64,000 bases of DNA from Alkalihalobacillus sp. AL-G (GCF_030643805.1 NZ_CP094656.1:1240001-1304000); one strand, 5' to 3'. Shown: positions 36,357-45,394, numbered from the stretch's first letter. Made by a program: numbers and translations. Notes: a model not told the origin generated them from the letters alone.

Positions 36357-36629
36357 TTTATGCTATTCGATGATACCTCAATAGAATACATTCTGGAAAA
36401 ATTCCTGATTATGCGATATCTGCAAGTGACGAATTACATACCACTATTTTGTATTATAAGAGCCTCGGTTAATTTCGTAATATAACCATTTTCAACAAAC
36501 AGTGCCGAATTAAATAATGAGAATTCAATATATTTTGGGACCAGCCAGGTTAATTTGAAAAAACATGGCGTTGGCACATTAACCTTCAACGATGGCTGAA
36601 ATGAAAATAATTCAAGTGAGCTTGTCATT

Positions 36630-36796
36630 AAGGCAGACAGCAGGCGTTCAAAGGTGCTTATCTATTCGGGCACTCCTATTTAGGAAGTAATCGTAGCATA
36701 CGGTCCGTTAGTGATGAATACAATGGAGAAAATCAAGAAGGCCATCGAGACTTTCATCTGGGTATATTGGTCTTACGGCAGTTCAATGGAAGATTG
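36630..36796 (+). pseudogene. C-terminal remnant of a pirin-like gene
   Basis: The frame reads SKVLIYSGTPI-stop-EVIVAYGPLVMNTMEKIKKAIE, matching the pirin C-terminus (GEPI.EPV..YGPFVMNT) with an in-frame stop. The region before it up to 36356 shows nothing recognisable. Confidence 0.65.
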
Positions 36797-36866
36797 AGCA
36801 CTTCACTTTATATATTTAAAAAAGAAACAACTTCCAGTTGGATAGATTATAAAAGGGGAGCTGTGC

Positions 36867-37421
36867 ATGGATGTATTGGAAGCAATAAAGACAAGGCGAA
36901 GTATTGGGCTTGTGAGGGATGAAGCAGTTCCAGAAAGTGTAATAGAGCAAATTTTAGAAGCGGGAACCTGGGCTCCCTGCCACTACCGGACAGAGCCATG
37001 GCGATTTTTTATCCTGATAGGTGAAGGCAGAAAACAGCTGGGGAATGTTCTTGTTAAAATTGCTAAAATAAATGGTGAAACGGACCCTAAAAAGCTGGAG
37101 AAAATCCAGGAGAAGCCATTCCGGGCTCCAGTCGTTATCACAGTTGCCGTTGAGCCGAGCGATAATCCAAAAGTTATTGAAATCGAAGAATACGGTGCGG
37201 TATATGCGTGTATTCAAAATATGCTACTGGCTGCCCACAACCTTGGTCTGGCAGGATTTTGGCGGACAGGAAAACCGGCATATGATCCGTTGATGAAGGA
37301 ATTTTTCGGCCTGTCTGCTAAAGGTGAAGTACTAGGCTTCCTTTACTTTGGCTATCCAAAAAAAGATTTGCCAGAAGGAAAACGCAAGTCATTCGAGTCA
37401 GTTACCGGATGGATAAAGTAA
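36867..37421 (+). CDS. Nitroreductase family protein (YdjA-like)
   Basis: 184-residue FMN-dependent nitroreductase. The start MDVLEAIKTRRSIG with the FMN-binding Arg pair, GTWAPCHYRTEPWRF, AVEPSDNPKVIEIEEYGAVYACIQNMLLAAHNLGLAGFW-type core and GFLYFGYPKKD ending match the small YdjA group. Reduces nitro or quinone compounds with NAD(P)H; the physiological substrate is unknown. AAAAGGGGAGCTGTGC precedes the ATG. It stands alone after a stretch of gene remnants. Confidence 0.88.
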   Translation: MDVLEAIKTRRSIGLVRDEAVPESVIEQILEAGTWAPCHYRTEPWRFFILIGEGRKQLGNVLVKIAKINGETDPKKLEKIQEKPFRAPVVITVAVEPSDNPKVIEIEEYGAVYACIQNMLLAAHNLGLAGFWRTGKPAYDPLMKEFFGLSAKGEVLGFLYFGYPKKDLPEGKRKSFESVTGWIK

Positions 37422-37551
37422 CACCTGTTGTCTGGTTTCATACCGTATTCAGTTATAATGGAAAGGTGCTTAAGTGTACGCCTTGGTATGGATATGAGTT
37501 TCTGACCGTGTATATCCGGTCCCAATAAATCGATTATACCCGGTAAAAAAA

Positions 37552-37582
37552 GAGGAGCATACCAGGTATGTTCCTCACTTTT
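37552..37582 (+). terminator. Terminator after the nitroreductase
   Basis: GAGGAGCATAC and GTATGTTCCTC pair over 11 bp (one G-U) around CAG, followed by ACTTTTATT. Confidence 0.7.
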
Positions 37583-37710
37583 ATTATTGAATCAATTATT
37601 GACTCTTGTAAAAAACTTGTCGTAGCGATGATGTTTTTCATCTTAAAATAATATTAAAATGCGGGCGTAACCCCTTGCGGTTAAATTGAAAATGTTGTAT
37701 TATCTATAAC

Positions 37711-37724
37711 TGTATACATTATCT
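37711..37724 (+). promoter_or_regulatory. GntR operator candidate 1
   Basis: TGTATACATTATCT contains the palindrome TGTATACA and lies upstream of the GntR gene. An identical 14-mer occurs at 38619. A related GTATTATCT precedes it at 37697. Confidence 0.6.
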
Positions 37725-37842
37725 AAATTTTCAAAAAATAAAATAGTAGAGGAGATTGGCTGGCAAATCAATGAACATATCGATTTTTCAGTAACCGAAA
37801 TCAATTAGTGAAAGACGCAAGTTAATAAAATATAAAATAGGT

Positions 37843-38514
37843 GTGATGATCATTACGACTAAACAAATTAAATACCAAACACTTCAAGCTCAAGCATATG
37901 ATTACATATACAATAAAATTGTGAGCGGAGAAATACCACCTGGACAAAAGGTTGTCGAACAGAAAATTGTTACAGAAACTGGAATCAGTCGAAGCCCGAT
38001 TCGTGAAGCAATACGTCAACTGACCAGTGAGGGGTTAGTAACAGTCCATCCCCATGGAGGAGTACGAGTTTACCGTGCCACAAGCTCGGATTATAAGTAT
38101 CTTTTTGAGTGCAGGTTGAGTTTAGAACCAACGGCTGCTTATTACGCTGCAATCAGAATCAATACTTCACAGCGGTTTGAGTTAGATCAATTGATGAAGG
38201 AAATGAATCAAGCGGCAAAAATGAAAGATATCCACAGCTTAAAGTTATTGAGTAATAGATTTCATAATATGATTTTAGAGACGAGCGGTAATCCATATTT
38301 AGTAAAAATGATGAAACAATTATACTCTTTAATCACATTTTATCGGAATGTGATACTGAACATGCCTCAGCGCATTGAAATGGGGGTAGTTGAACATCAG
38401 GAAATTTGGAAAGCAATACGGGATCGAGATGGAAAAACTGCTGAAAAACTTATGAAAGAGCATCTCAAGTCGGATTATAACCATTATATTTCTGAATATC
38501 AAAGTTCCGATTGA
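37843..38514 (+). CDS. GntR family regulator, FadR (FCD) subfamily
   Basis: 223 residues. N-terminal winged helix: YDYIYNKIVSGEIPPGQKV, ISRSPIREAIRQLTSEGLV and HPHGGVRV; the C-terminal FCD domain contains ECRLSLEPTAAYYAA and a later metal/ligand His set (RFHNMI, EHQEIW, HLKSDYNHY). Such proteins bind organic acids and repress catabolic operons. Start is either GTG 37843 or ATG 37846; the ribosome site is poor. The TRAP and CoA-metabolism genes downstream and the shared 14-mer sites suggest it controls itself and that operon. Confidence 0.88.
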   Translation: MMIITTKQIKYQTLQAQAYDYIYNKIVSGEIPPGQKVVEQKIVTETGISRSPIREAIRQLTSEGLVTVHPHGGVRVYRATSSDYKYLFECRLSLEPTAAYYAAIRINTSQRFELDQLMKEMNQAAKMKDIHSLKLLSNRFHNMILETSGNPYLVKMMKQLYSLITFYRNVILNMPQRIEMGVVEHQEIWKAIRDRDGKTAEKLMKEHLKSDYNHYISEYQSSD

Positions 38515-38827
38515 AACTAGCAAAACATTGATCATTAGCTGCTGCCCCATTTTAATTTCTCCATAAAGTGAACATACATCTTTTTGCAAGAATCCCCTTA
38601 GAGCTATGCATACCAGATTGTATACATTATCTGACAATTTAAATTCACATTAATGGATACTACTTAAATCGGTAACGATGGCCTTAACTTGTTTAGGCTG
38701 GATGTTTTAAAGGGGGGAATCTATCATTTATTAAAACTTGGCTCTGGAAAGTGCAACAGTTTGTCTGATGTCGTCAAGAGTGACACCAAGGCGTTAAAAA
38801 TTTTAAAGAAAGTCGGAGGGATTTAAA
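38515..38827. other. Intergenic region before the TRAP operon
   Basis: Holds the operator-like 14-mer at 38619 and the ribosome site CGGAGGG before 38828. No ORF is supported. Confidence 0.4.
38619..38632 (+). promoter_or_regulatory. GntR operator candidate 2
   Basis: TGTATACATTATCT, identical to 37711-37724, about 200 bp before the TRAP binding-protein gene. Confidence 0.6.
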
Positions 38828-39856
38828 TTGAACTTAAACAAGTGGTTCAAAGGTTTAATTGTTCTATTTGTAATACTTTCAATTACTGCATGCTCTTCCA
38901 ACACCCCAACGGATGGAAACTCATCTGATGAAAGTGGTGTCAGTGAAAGAACCTTTACATTTGCCACAACGAATGATGATTCTGGTATCGATGCAAAGAT
39001 CAAAGAAAAGTTTGGTGAGCTTGTTTCTGAGAAAAGCAATGGAAAAATGACAGTCGATTTTTTTATGGGTGGGCAGCTAGGTGGTGAAAAAGAAGCGTTA
39101 GAGCAAATGAAACTCGGAGAATTAGATATGGGGTATAACATCGTACACGCCGACCTTTATTTTGAAGAATATAACATTGCCATGCTACCATATTTTTTCT
39201 CAGACTTTGAAAGTATCGAGCGTTTCATGGAAGGTCCTATCGGAGACAAAATCAAAGAAGCGACTAGAGAAGAAGGTGGAGTAGTCCAATTAGGGATTCA
39301 TTCTAATGGCCCACGCTGGACAACTAGTAACCGAGCATTTTCAACTCCTGAGGAAATGGAAGGATTGAAAATCAGAATGCCAGAAATACCTTGGTGGGTT
39401 GAAGTATATAAATCTATGGGCGCTTTGCCAACCCCGATTGCTGCAACTGAAATTGTAACCGCTTTAAAGACAGGAACCGTTGACGCACAAGAAAACTTCC
39501 TATCAAATATTGCAGGAAGAAGGATGTGGGAATATCAAAAATACCTCATGCCTACTAAACATCTTGATGCTTTCCAGTATTGGTTGATGAGTGAAAAAAC
39601 ATGGGAGTCCTTAAATGAGGAAGAACAAAGAATCATAAAAGAATCAGTCAAGGAAACAACTGAATATGTAAAAACAATAGTGGAAGAAATGAATCAGAAG
39701 TTTGTAGAAACGAGTATTGAAAATGGACTAGAGCTTGTTGAAGTTGATCGTGAGGCATTTATAGAAGCGGCTAGAGAAGCAAACAAAAAAATCATTGAAC
39801 GTGATTTAGCGCCAGGTGTATATGAAGCAGCAATAAAAGCGATCGAAAATAAATGA
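38828..39856 (+). CDS. TRAP transporter substrate-binding lipoprotein (DctP family)
   Basis: 342 residues with lipobox ITAC after a TM-like leader, then the DctP fold: FGELVSEKSNGKMTVDFFMGGQLGGEKEALEQMKLGELDM and the ligand-binding Arg region (LKIRMPEIPWWVEVYKSMGALPTPI, LKTGTVDAQEN). It binds a carboxylate outside the cell for the DctQM permease. The TTG start follows CGGAGGG. First gene of a five-gene unit with an HMG-CoA-lyase-like enzyme and a CoA-transferase. Confidence 0.9.
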   Translation: MNLNKWFKGLIVLFVILSITACSSNTPTDGNSSDESGVSERTFTFATTNDDSGIDAKIKEKFGELVSEKSNGKMTVDFFMGGQLGGEKEALEQMKLGELDMGYNIVHADLYFEEYNIAMLPYFFSDFESIERFMEGPIGDKIKEATREEGGVVQLGIHSNGPRWTTSNRAFSTPEEMEGLKIRMPEIPWWVEVYKSMGALPTPIAATEIVTALKTGTVDAQENFLSNIAGRRMWEYQKYLMPTKHLDAFQYWLMSEKTWESLNEEEQRIIKESVKETTEYVKTIVEEMNQKFVETSIENGLELVEVDREAFIEAAREANKKIIERDLAPGVYEAAIKAIENK

Positions 39857-39929
39857 CAATTTCAATTTCATTGTGAAAAATAAATGAAATACTATTATTG
39901 TTTTTATAGAAAACCGATTTGAAGGTTAG

Positions 39930-39951
39930 TGCGGGGAGAGGTCTCCCCGCA
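39930..39951 (+). other. Strong intercistronic hairpin
   Basis: TGCGGGGA and TCCCCGCA pair perfectly, without a T tract, between the binding-protein and small-permease genes. Such stems often protect the 3' end of the binding-protein mRNA and create unequal expression. Confidence 0.55.
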
Positions 39952-39974
39952 TACTAAGAACTGAGGTGTGATGG

Positions 39975-40448
39975 TTGAAGCGTCTTTGGAAGCTGAGTAC
40001 TACTATTCTTGAAACGTTTTCTACTGTTCTATTGATTTCCTTTTTTTTCTGCGTTCTTTTACAAGTGTTTTTTCGGTTTGTATTGGTAGCGCCACTTACC
40101 TGGACAGAGGAAGCTTCCCGCTTATTGAATATGTGGTCGGTTTTTATTGCGGCAGCATTAGCTATATCCCAAGCGGGTCACCTTCGGGTTGATCTGATTG
40201 ACCGTTTTCTATCAAAAAGAGGGAAAAGAATTCTTGATGGGATCGTAGCACTTATCTCAATCCTTTCTATTGTTTGCCTGTTCATTGGAAGTGTGATTAT
40301 GACTAAAATGTCATGGAGTGTCTCCCTAACAATGCTCCCGTTACCCCAAGGTATTTTTTATTTGGGATGTGCAATTTCTACAGCATTAATGATTATTTTT
40401 ATTGCACTTTCTTTATTTAAAGCAAATAGAGAGGGGGAAAACGGTTGA
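39975..40448 (+). CDS. TRAP transporter small permease (DctQ family)
   Basis: 157 residues with four TM segments. DctQ-type motifs: VAPLTWTEEASRLLNMWSVFIAAALA and GHLRVDLIDRFL. It bridges or supports the large permease. TTG start with GAGGTGTGATGG upstream. The stop overlaps the next start by 4 nt, so the two permease subunits are translationally coupled. Confidence 0.9.
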   Translation: MKRLWKLSTTILETFSTVLLISFFFCVLLQVFFRFVLVAPLTWTEEASRLLNMWSVFIAAALAISQAGHLRVDLIDRFLSKRGKRILDGIVALISILSIVCLFIGSVIMTKMSWSVSLTMLPLPQGIFYLGCAISTALMIIFIALSLFKANREGENG

Positions 40449-41737
40449 TTATTGTACTTATGCTCATCACATTGGTTATATTACTCATACTAGGTGTGCC
40501 TGCCTTTTTTTCCATGGCGTTCAGTACTCTCATATTTTTTTCTTTAGAACGAGGGATCATGAACATTCCATTCGAAATGATTGCACAAAAAAGCGTTTAT
40601 GGATTAAATCATTTTGCCCTTTTAGCTGTTCCTCTCTTTTTACTTGTAGGCCGGGTGATGAATGAATCTGGTACAACAGAGAGATTATTTGATTTTGCGA
40701 AAGCGCTGGTTGGACATTTGAGGGGTGGTTTAGCACATGTGAACGTTGTGGCAAGTGTTATTTTTGCGGGAATGTCTGGGTCGGCGGTAGCTGATGCGGC
40801 TGGATTAGGTCAAATTGAAATCAGAGCTATGAGAAAAGCAAAATATGATCTTGATTTTTCATGTGCTGTGACAGCTGCTTCTTCGTTGATCGGTCCTATC
40901 ATACCTCCAAGTGTACCGATTATATTGTATGCTATTTTAGCCGGAGTATCTGTTAATAGTTTACTAATTGCTGGTATTATTCCTGGTATCGTTTTGGCGT
41001 TATCATTAATGGTTTATATTGCTTATGTGGCAAGGAAGAGAAATTACCCAGTTGATGCAAAAGCATCACTTAAAAGAATTGGTATATCCTTTAAAAAAGC
41101 ATTTCTTCCATTATTAGCTCCAGTTGGTCTGGTCGGTGGGATTGTTTCTGGTGTATTTACCGCAACAGAAGCAGGGGCAGTCGTAGCTTTATATGCGATA
41201 TTGCTATCAGTTGTTGTATACCGGACGATTTCTTTGAAAAAGCTGTATAACATCTTTAAACATGTCATGTATGATAGTGGCATTGTCATGATCATTCTAG
41301 CCATAGCAAATGTGTATTCATATATCTTAACTAAAGAAAAATTACCAGTAACTATCGCAAACTTGATTTTAAGTATTTCGGACAGCTATTTGGCTGTCAT
41401 GTTCATGATGATAGTATTCTTGCTGTTTATGGGTTGTTTTATGTCAGCACTTGTGACAATTACGATTGCAACTCCTGTTCTCGTCCCAATCGTCATTGAA
41501 GCAGGTGGCGATCCATTACATTTTGGGATCGTCATGCTATTAGCATTAATGGTCGGTGAACTTACGCCCCCATTTGGAATGGTTCTTTTTGCCATAATGA
41601 AAGTCAGTGGGATATCTTTTGATCGACTTGTTAAAGCTGTCTTTCCATTTCTAATCCCAGTCATCGCTGTCATTATATTGGCGGTAATTTTCCCTGAAAT
41701 GGTAACATTTTTACCTAATTTAATAATGAGGAATTAA
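40445..41737 (+). CDS. TRAP transporter large permease (DctM family)
   Basis: 430 residues, about twelve hydrophobic segments. DctM hallmarks: FALLAVPLFLLVGRVMNESG, FAGMSGSAVADAAGLGQIEIRAM, SSLIGPIIPPSVPIILYAI and TPPFGMVLFAIMKVSG. Sodium-coupled transport of the carboxylate delivered by the DctP protein. TTG start after GAGGGGGAAAACGG. The following lyase gene starts 56 nt later. Confidence 0.92.
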   Translation: MIIVLMLITLVILLILGVPAFFSMAFSTLIFFSLERGIMNIPFEMIAQKSVYGLNHFALLAVPLFLLVGRVMNESGTTERLFDFAKALVGHLRGGLAHVNVVASVIFAGMSGSAVADAAGLGQIEIRAMRKAKYDLDFSCAVTAASSLIGPIIPPSVPIILYAILAGVSVNSLLIAGIIPGIVLALSLMVYIAYVARKRNYPVDAKASLKRIGISFKKAFLPLLAPVGLVGGIVSGVFTATEAGAVVALYAILLSVVVYRTISLKKLYNIFKHVMYDSGIVMIILAIANVYSYILTKEKLPVTIANLILSISDSYLAVMFMMIVFLLFMGCFMSALVTITIATPVLVPIVIEAGGDPLHFGIVMLLALMVGELTPPFGMVLFAIMKVSGISFDRLVKAVFPFLIPVIAVIILAVIFPEMVTFLPNLIMRN

Positions 41738-41793
41738 AATAGCTATTCGATTGTATGCAATGTTTTAATCTTCTGATGCATGGGGTGGAAATA

Positions 41794-42684
41794 ATGAAAA
41801 TTAATATAAATGAAGTGGTCACAAGAGACGGTTTGCAAATCGAAAAGAAAATACCATCAACTAAATTTAAGGTCAATTTGATTGATCAACTGATGGACGC
41901 AGGGGTAAAAAGGTTTGAACTTACATCGTTCGTCCATCCGAAATATGTACCGCAAATGGCAGATGCAGAAGATTTGTTTTCTGAAATTGATCGGAGAAGT
42001 GATGTGGTATTAAGCGCACTCGTTTTAAATGATAGAGGAGTTAAACGGGCAAAAAGAACGCCAGTTGATGAGTTGAATATCACCTTTTCATTAAGTGAAA
42101 CACATAATCGTAAAAATGCGAATTCTACTGTATCTGAAAGTATCCAGCTTGTTCGGAATGTGTTGCAGGAAACCATTCCAGTAAATGTTTGTATCGGGAC
42201 CGCGTTTGGTTGTCCATTTGAAGGATTGTATGAAACAGAGCAGCTTATTCCTGTTATAGAATCTGTAGTTGAATATAATCCGAATTCAATTTCATTAGGT
42301 GATACAACTGGCATGGCAAATCCAAGACAAGTTGAGGAAACGTGCTATTTGATTAGATCTAAATGGCCTGAAATCAAGTTAGGGCTTCATTTGCACAATT
42401 CAAGAGGAATGGGACTTGCCAACGTATTGGCAGGAATTCGTGCAGGAGTTCATGACTTTGATACAGCTTTGGGAGGTATCGGTGGATGTCCATTCGCCCC
42501 TGGAGCGACTGGGAACATTTGTACAGAGGATACTGTTCATATGCTTGAACAAATGGGTTATGAAACAGGTATTGTCGTTGATAAACTAATCCAAGCCGCA
42601 AAAGGGCTGGAGCAAGAATTAGGTAAATCATTGCCAGGCCAAATCATGAAATCAGGTAAAAGCACTGCAACACACCCTGCATAA
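41794..42684 (+). CDS. HMG-CoA lyase family enzyme
   Basis: 296 residues, TIM-barrel lyase of the HMGL-like group. Catalytic features: TRDGLQ with Arg11-Asp12, the metal His pair in LHLHNSRG, and GGIGGCPFAPGATGN with the loop Cys of HMG-CoA lyase. It cleaves 3-hydroxy-3-methylglutaryl-CoA to acetyl-CoA and acetoacetate, or a related acyl-CoA such as citramalyl-CoA. The ATG at 41794 follows GGGGTGGA; the longer frame from 41755 lacks a site. Adjacent to a CoA-transferase that could make its substrate. Confidence 0.88.
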   Translation: MKININEVVTRDGLQIEKKIPSTKFKVNLIDQLMDAGVKRFELTSFVHPKYVPQMADAEDLFSEIDRRSDVVLSALVLNDRGVKRAKRTPVDELNITFSLSETHNRKNANSTVSESIQLVRNVLQETIPVNVCIGTAFGCPFEGLYETEQLIPVIESVVEYNPNSISLGDTTGMANPRQVEETCYLIRSKWPEIKLGLHLHNSRGMGLANVLAGIRAGVHDFDTALGGIGGCPFAPGATGNICTEDTVHMLEQMGYETGIVVDKLIQAAKGLEQELGKSLPGQIMKSGKSTATHPA

Positions 42685-42721
42685 TCAGAATACAACCATA
42701 TTTCATCGAGGGGGAAAAGTT

Positions 42722-43936
42722 TTGGAAACGATTCAAAATGGAGAACCATTAAAGGGAATAAGGGTCATTGAATTCGGGAATTTTATCGCAGGTCCTTTCC
42801 TTACTAGATTTCTTGGAGATTTTGGTGCTGAAGTCATCAAAGTTGAAATCCCTGAACAAGGGGATCCTATTCGTAAATGGGGCAATCAAGTAGAAAAGGA
42901 TAAATCGGTATGGTGGGCGACCCAGGCACGAAATAAGAAGTGTGTGACTTTGAATTTAAAGACCGAACAAGGACAGTTACTTGCGAAAAAGCTATGTCGT
43001 ACAGCCGATGTTGTAGTTGAGAATCTTCGGCCTGGAACACTTGAAAGGCTAAATTTAGGTTATCAGGATTTAAAAGAAATAAATAAAAAAATAATCATGG
43101 TCAGGATTTCTGGATTTGGCCAAACCGGACCTTATCGTGATAAAGCTGGATTTGGAAGTGTAGGAGAAGCAATGGGAGGCTTACGTTACGTTACTGGCTT
43201 TCCTGATTTACCGCCGCCTAGGATCGGAATAAGTATTGGTGATACACTTACATCATTGTTTGGAGCATTAGGAACGATGATGGCGTTATTCAGCCAACTT
43301 AGAAACAAGGATAGTGAGGGACAGGAAATTGATGTTGCTTTATATGAATCAGTCTTTGCAGTAATGGAAAATACCGTTGGAGAGTATTATAAATATGGAA
43401 GGATTAAAGAGCGGACTGGTTCAATCCTCCCAGGTGTAGCTCCTTCTAATTTATATGTTACAAAAGACGGAAAATGGGTCATTGTTGCCGCGAATTCGGA
43501 TAACTTATTTAAACGACTTGCTGTTGCCATAGGAAAAGCGGAGTGGATGGATGACCCTAGATTCAACACCCATGAAGCGAGAGGTACAAACCAAACAGTA
43601 CTTGATGACTTAATTTCTGAATGGGTGAAATCAAAAAATGCACAAGAAGTACTGACCATCATGGATGAAAATGGAGTTCCTGCAGGCCCAGTTTATAACA
43701 TAGAAGATATTGCTAAAGATAAGCATTATCATGAGCGGGAAATGATACAGGAAATCGTTGATAAAGACATGGGATCCGTACATATGCCAGGGATCGTTCC
43801 TAAGATGAGCAAAACACCGGGAAGTATTAAATGGAGTGGACCGTCTATAGGTGAAAACAACCAAGAAGTCTACCAGCATCTTCTTGGTCTTTCAGAAGAA
43901 GAATATCAATCTTATAAAAAGAATGGGATCATATAG
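42722..43936 (+). CDS. CaiB/BaiF (class III) CoA-transferase
   Basis: 404 residues. Typical N-terminus LKGIRVIEFGNFIAGPFLTRFLGDFGAEVIKVE, then TLNLKTEQGQLLAKKLCRTADVVVENLRPG, the SGFGQTGPYRDKAGF region and the catalytic Asp in SIGDTLTSLFGALG. It transfers CoA from a donor such as succinyl-CoA to a carboxylate. With the lyase and TRAP transporter it would complete uptake, activation and cleavage of 3-hydroxy-3-methylglutarate or a similar dicarboxylate. TTG start after GAGGGGGAAAAG. A terminator follows at 43965. Confidence 0.9.
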   Translation: METIQNGEPLKGIRVIEFGNFIAGPFLTRFLGDFGAEVIKVEIPEQGDPIRKWGNQVEKDKSVWWATQARNKKCVTLNLKTEQGQLLAKKLCRTADVVVENLRPGTLERLNLGYQDLKEINKKIIMVRISGFGQTGPYRDKAGFGSVGEAMGGLRYVTGFPDLPPPRIGISIGDTLTSLFGALGTMMALFSQLRNKDSEGQEIDVALYESVFAVMENTVGEYYKYGRIKERTGSILPGVAPSNLYVTKDGKWVIVAANSDNLFKRLAVAIGKAEWMDDPRFNTHEARGTNQTVLDDLISEWVKSKNAQEVLTIMDENGVPAGPVYNIEDIAKDKHYHEREMIQEIVDKDMGSVHMPGIVPKMSKTPGSIKWSGPSIGENNQEVYQHLLGLSEEEYQSYKKNGII

Positions 43937-43964
43937 TTTGGAGAAGGAGTCAATTATGATTCTT

Positions 43965-43998
43965 AAGACTGCCGGGGAACACTCGGCAGTCTTTTTGT
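43965..43998 (+). terminator. Terminator of the TRAP/CoA operon
   Basis: AAGACTGCCG and CGGCAGTCTT form a perfect 10-bp stem with a T tract. Confidence 0.9.
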
Positions 43999-44129
43999 TA
44001 TAAACTTTCATAATTCCTATTAGTGTACTTATCGGAAGAAAACCATATTTAAATAAAATCTTGTGAGCGTTAAAAGCAGGCTTTGAAGTCTTGGTAACGA
44101 AATAGACTTATCTAAAGGAGGCGATTTTT

Positions 44130-44183
44130 ATGATGATGATTAAAATGGAACGTTTATATAGAGGGACTAGATTCAGGAATTAA
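44130..44183 (+). CDS. Possible 17-residue leader ORF
   Basis: MMMIKMERLYRGTRFRN follows AAAGGAGGC with 7-nt spacing, a strong ribosome site, and ends 19 nt before the next start. It may be a leader peptide or a remnant. Confidence 0.3.
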   Translation: MMMIKMERLYRGTRFRN

Positions 44184-44202
44184 ATCTAAAGGAGTGTTGT
44201 TA

Positions 44203-44760
44203 TTGAAACAAGCTTTACTGGTTATTGATGCACAACAACAATTGATTGATGGGAATCAAGAAGAGAATTATGTTTTTAAAAGGGAAGAACTGTTAGCAAA
44301 TATCAATTTAGTGACCTATAAAGCATTGGAATCTGATTCGTTGGTCGTGTTTATTAGAGATCTTGATGTCGCTGAAGGCAAAGGGGAAGGATTTCAAGTC
44401 CACAACGAAATCAATGTTCCACCTAACGCGGAGATCTTTGATAAAGCTGCGACAAATTCGTTTTATGGAACGCCATTACTAGGCTTTTTGCAGGATGAGA
44501 AGGTTGGACATCTCGTGATAATGGGATGTAAAACAGAGCATTGTATCGATTCGGCGGTGAGAACGGCAACCGTCAATGGTTTTGATGTAACAATAGTCAG
44601 GGGCGGGCATTCAACGACCGATTCTTAAACCTTAACTGCTGAACAAATCATCGCTCATCATAACGAAATTCTCCATGGTCACTACAATGTGGATCATTTT
44701 TCTGTTGTCAGGAAAGCAGAGGAAGATCTGTTTCAACCAAATCACAATAATTATCGATGA
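44203..44760 (+). pseudogene. Isochorismatase-family cysteine hydrolase with premature stop
   Basis: TTG start after AAAGGAG. Triad residues are present: Asp in LLVIDAQQQ, Lys in FDKAATNSF and Cys in GCKTEHCIDSAVRTA. A TAA at 44626-44628 interrupts GGHSTTDS-stop-TLTAEQIIAHHNEILHG; the frame then continues without further damage to a TGA at 44758-44760. Relatives read Lys or similar at the stop, so one base change (AAA to TAA) is likely. The 141-residue product would lack the C-terminal helix. The rest is well conserved, so the lesion looks recent. Confidence 0.8.
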
Positions 44761-45135
44761 TATGGAGTGAACTGTATTAAAATGAACCTTGTTTAACAGA
44801 TTTTATGACATAATGTAAAATCAGAAGGATCGGCTATTCATAAGCGATCCTTTTTCCGTTTTTGGTATGGTGAACACGCGTGTTTGCTCTATTGCTAAAG
44901 TCTGAACGCATTTTGATTCGATTTTCACATGTAGGGGAATCTAGAGACAAAAGGTATAAGGATGGACACCGACGGTACTTAGGTACCCATGAATACTCGC
45001 AGCAAACATTCGAATACTTATTACAGATATTATGAGTTTACCTCTTTACCTCTCATTACTGCATACTTGTACATTAGAGATATGGTCAAACTTTTTATAA
45101 CTACGACTGCAATTATGTGAAAAGGACGTGAACCG
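44761..45135. other. Intergenic region with one terminator
   Basis: Apart from the hairpin at 44825 nothing is recognised; AAAGGACGTG at its end serves the next small ORF. Confidence 0.4.
44825..44857 (+). terminator. Terminator
   Basis: AAGGATCG and CGATCCTT pair across a 12-nt loop, followed by TTTT. Confidence 0.8.
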
Positions 45136-45291
45136 ATGAAGGAACTAGTGAACTATTGTTTAGGATTACTCGCCTGCATCTTTTCCTTTTTAGGCGGAAT
45201 CACTTTCATTCTTTCAGATATTACAATAACGATTCTTTTATTATTGGTCAGTTTGATCTTGATGCTTTTCTTGTTTAAGCGTTTTGCTTGA
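45136..45291 (+). CDS. Small membrane protein (51 aa), hypothetical
   Basis: MKELVNYCLGLLACIFSFLG continues into a second hydrophobic segment ending in MLFLFKRFA, giving two likely TM helices. AAAGGACGTGAACCG precedes the ATG. No family recognised. It lies alone between a terminator and the promoter of the met operon. Confidence 0.55.
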   Translation: MKELVNYCLGLLACIFSFLGGITFILSDITITILLLLVSLILMLFLFKRFA

Positions 45292-45331
45292 ATGCTTCCT
45301 AAAAAACTACTTGCAGAAAAGTAAAAAAATA

Positions 45332-45361
45332 TTGACAACGGGCATGTTTATCGATTATTGT
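45332..45361 (+). promoter_or_regulatory. Promoter of the S-box met operon
   Basis: TTGACA (45332-45337), 18-bp spacer, TATTGT (45356-45361), just before the riboswitch. Confidence 0.6.
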
Positions 45362-45394
45362 TAGTAACATCAATAAAAAAGTGAATAGTATTTT

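Larger units (their letters stand above)
37422..37842. other. Intergenic region before the GntR regulator
   Basis: Holds a terminator (37552-37582) and an operator-like site (37711-37724). Otherwise no ORF or structure seen. Confidence 0.4.

Noticed and set aside
38803-39141. Minus-strand frame over the DctP gene start
   Set aside because: Antisense shadow of the lipoprotein gene.
44194-44628. Treating the isochorismatase-like frame as a complete 141-144-residue gene
   Set aside because: The in-frame sequence after the TAA continues the family alignment, so this is a nonsense-interrupted gene, not a natural short form.
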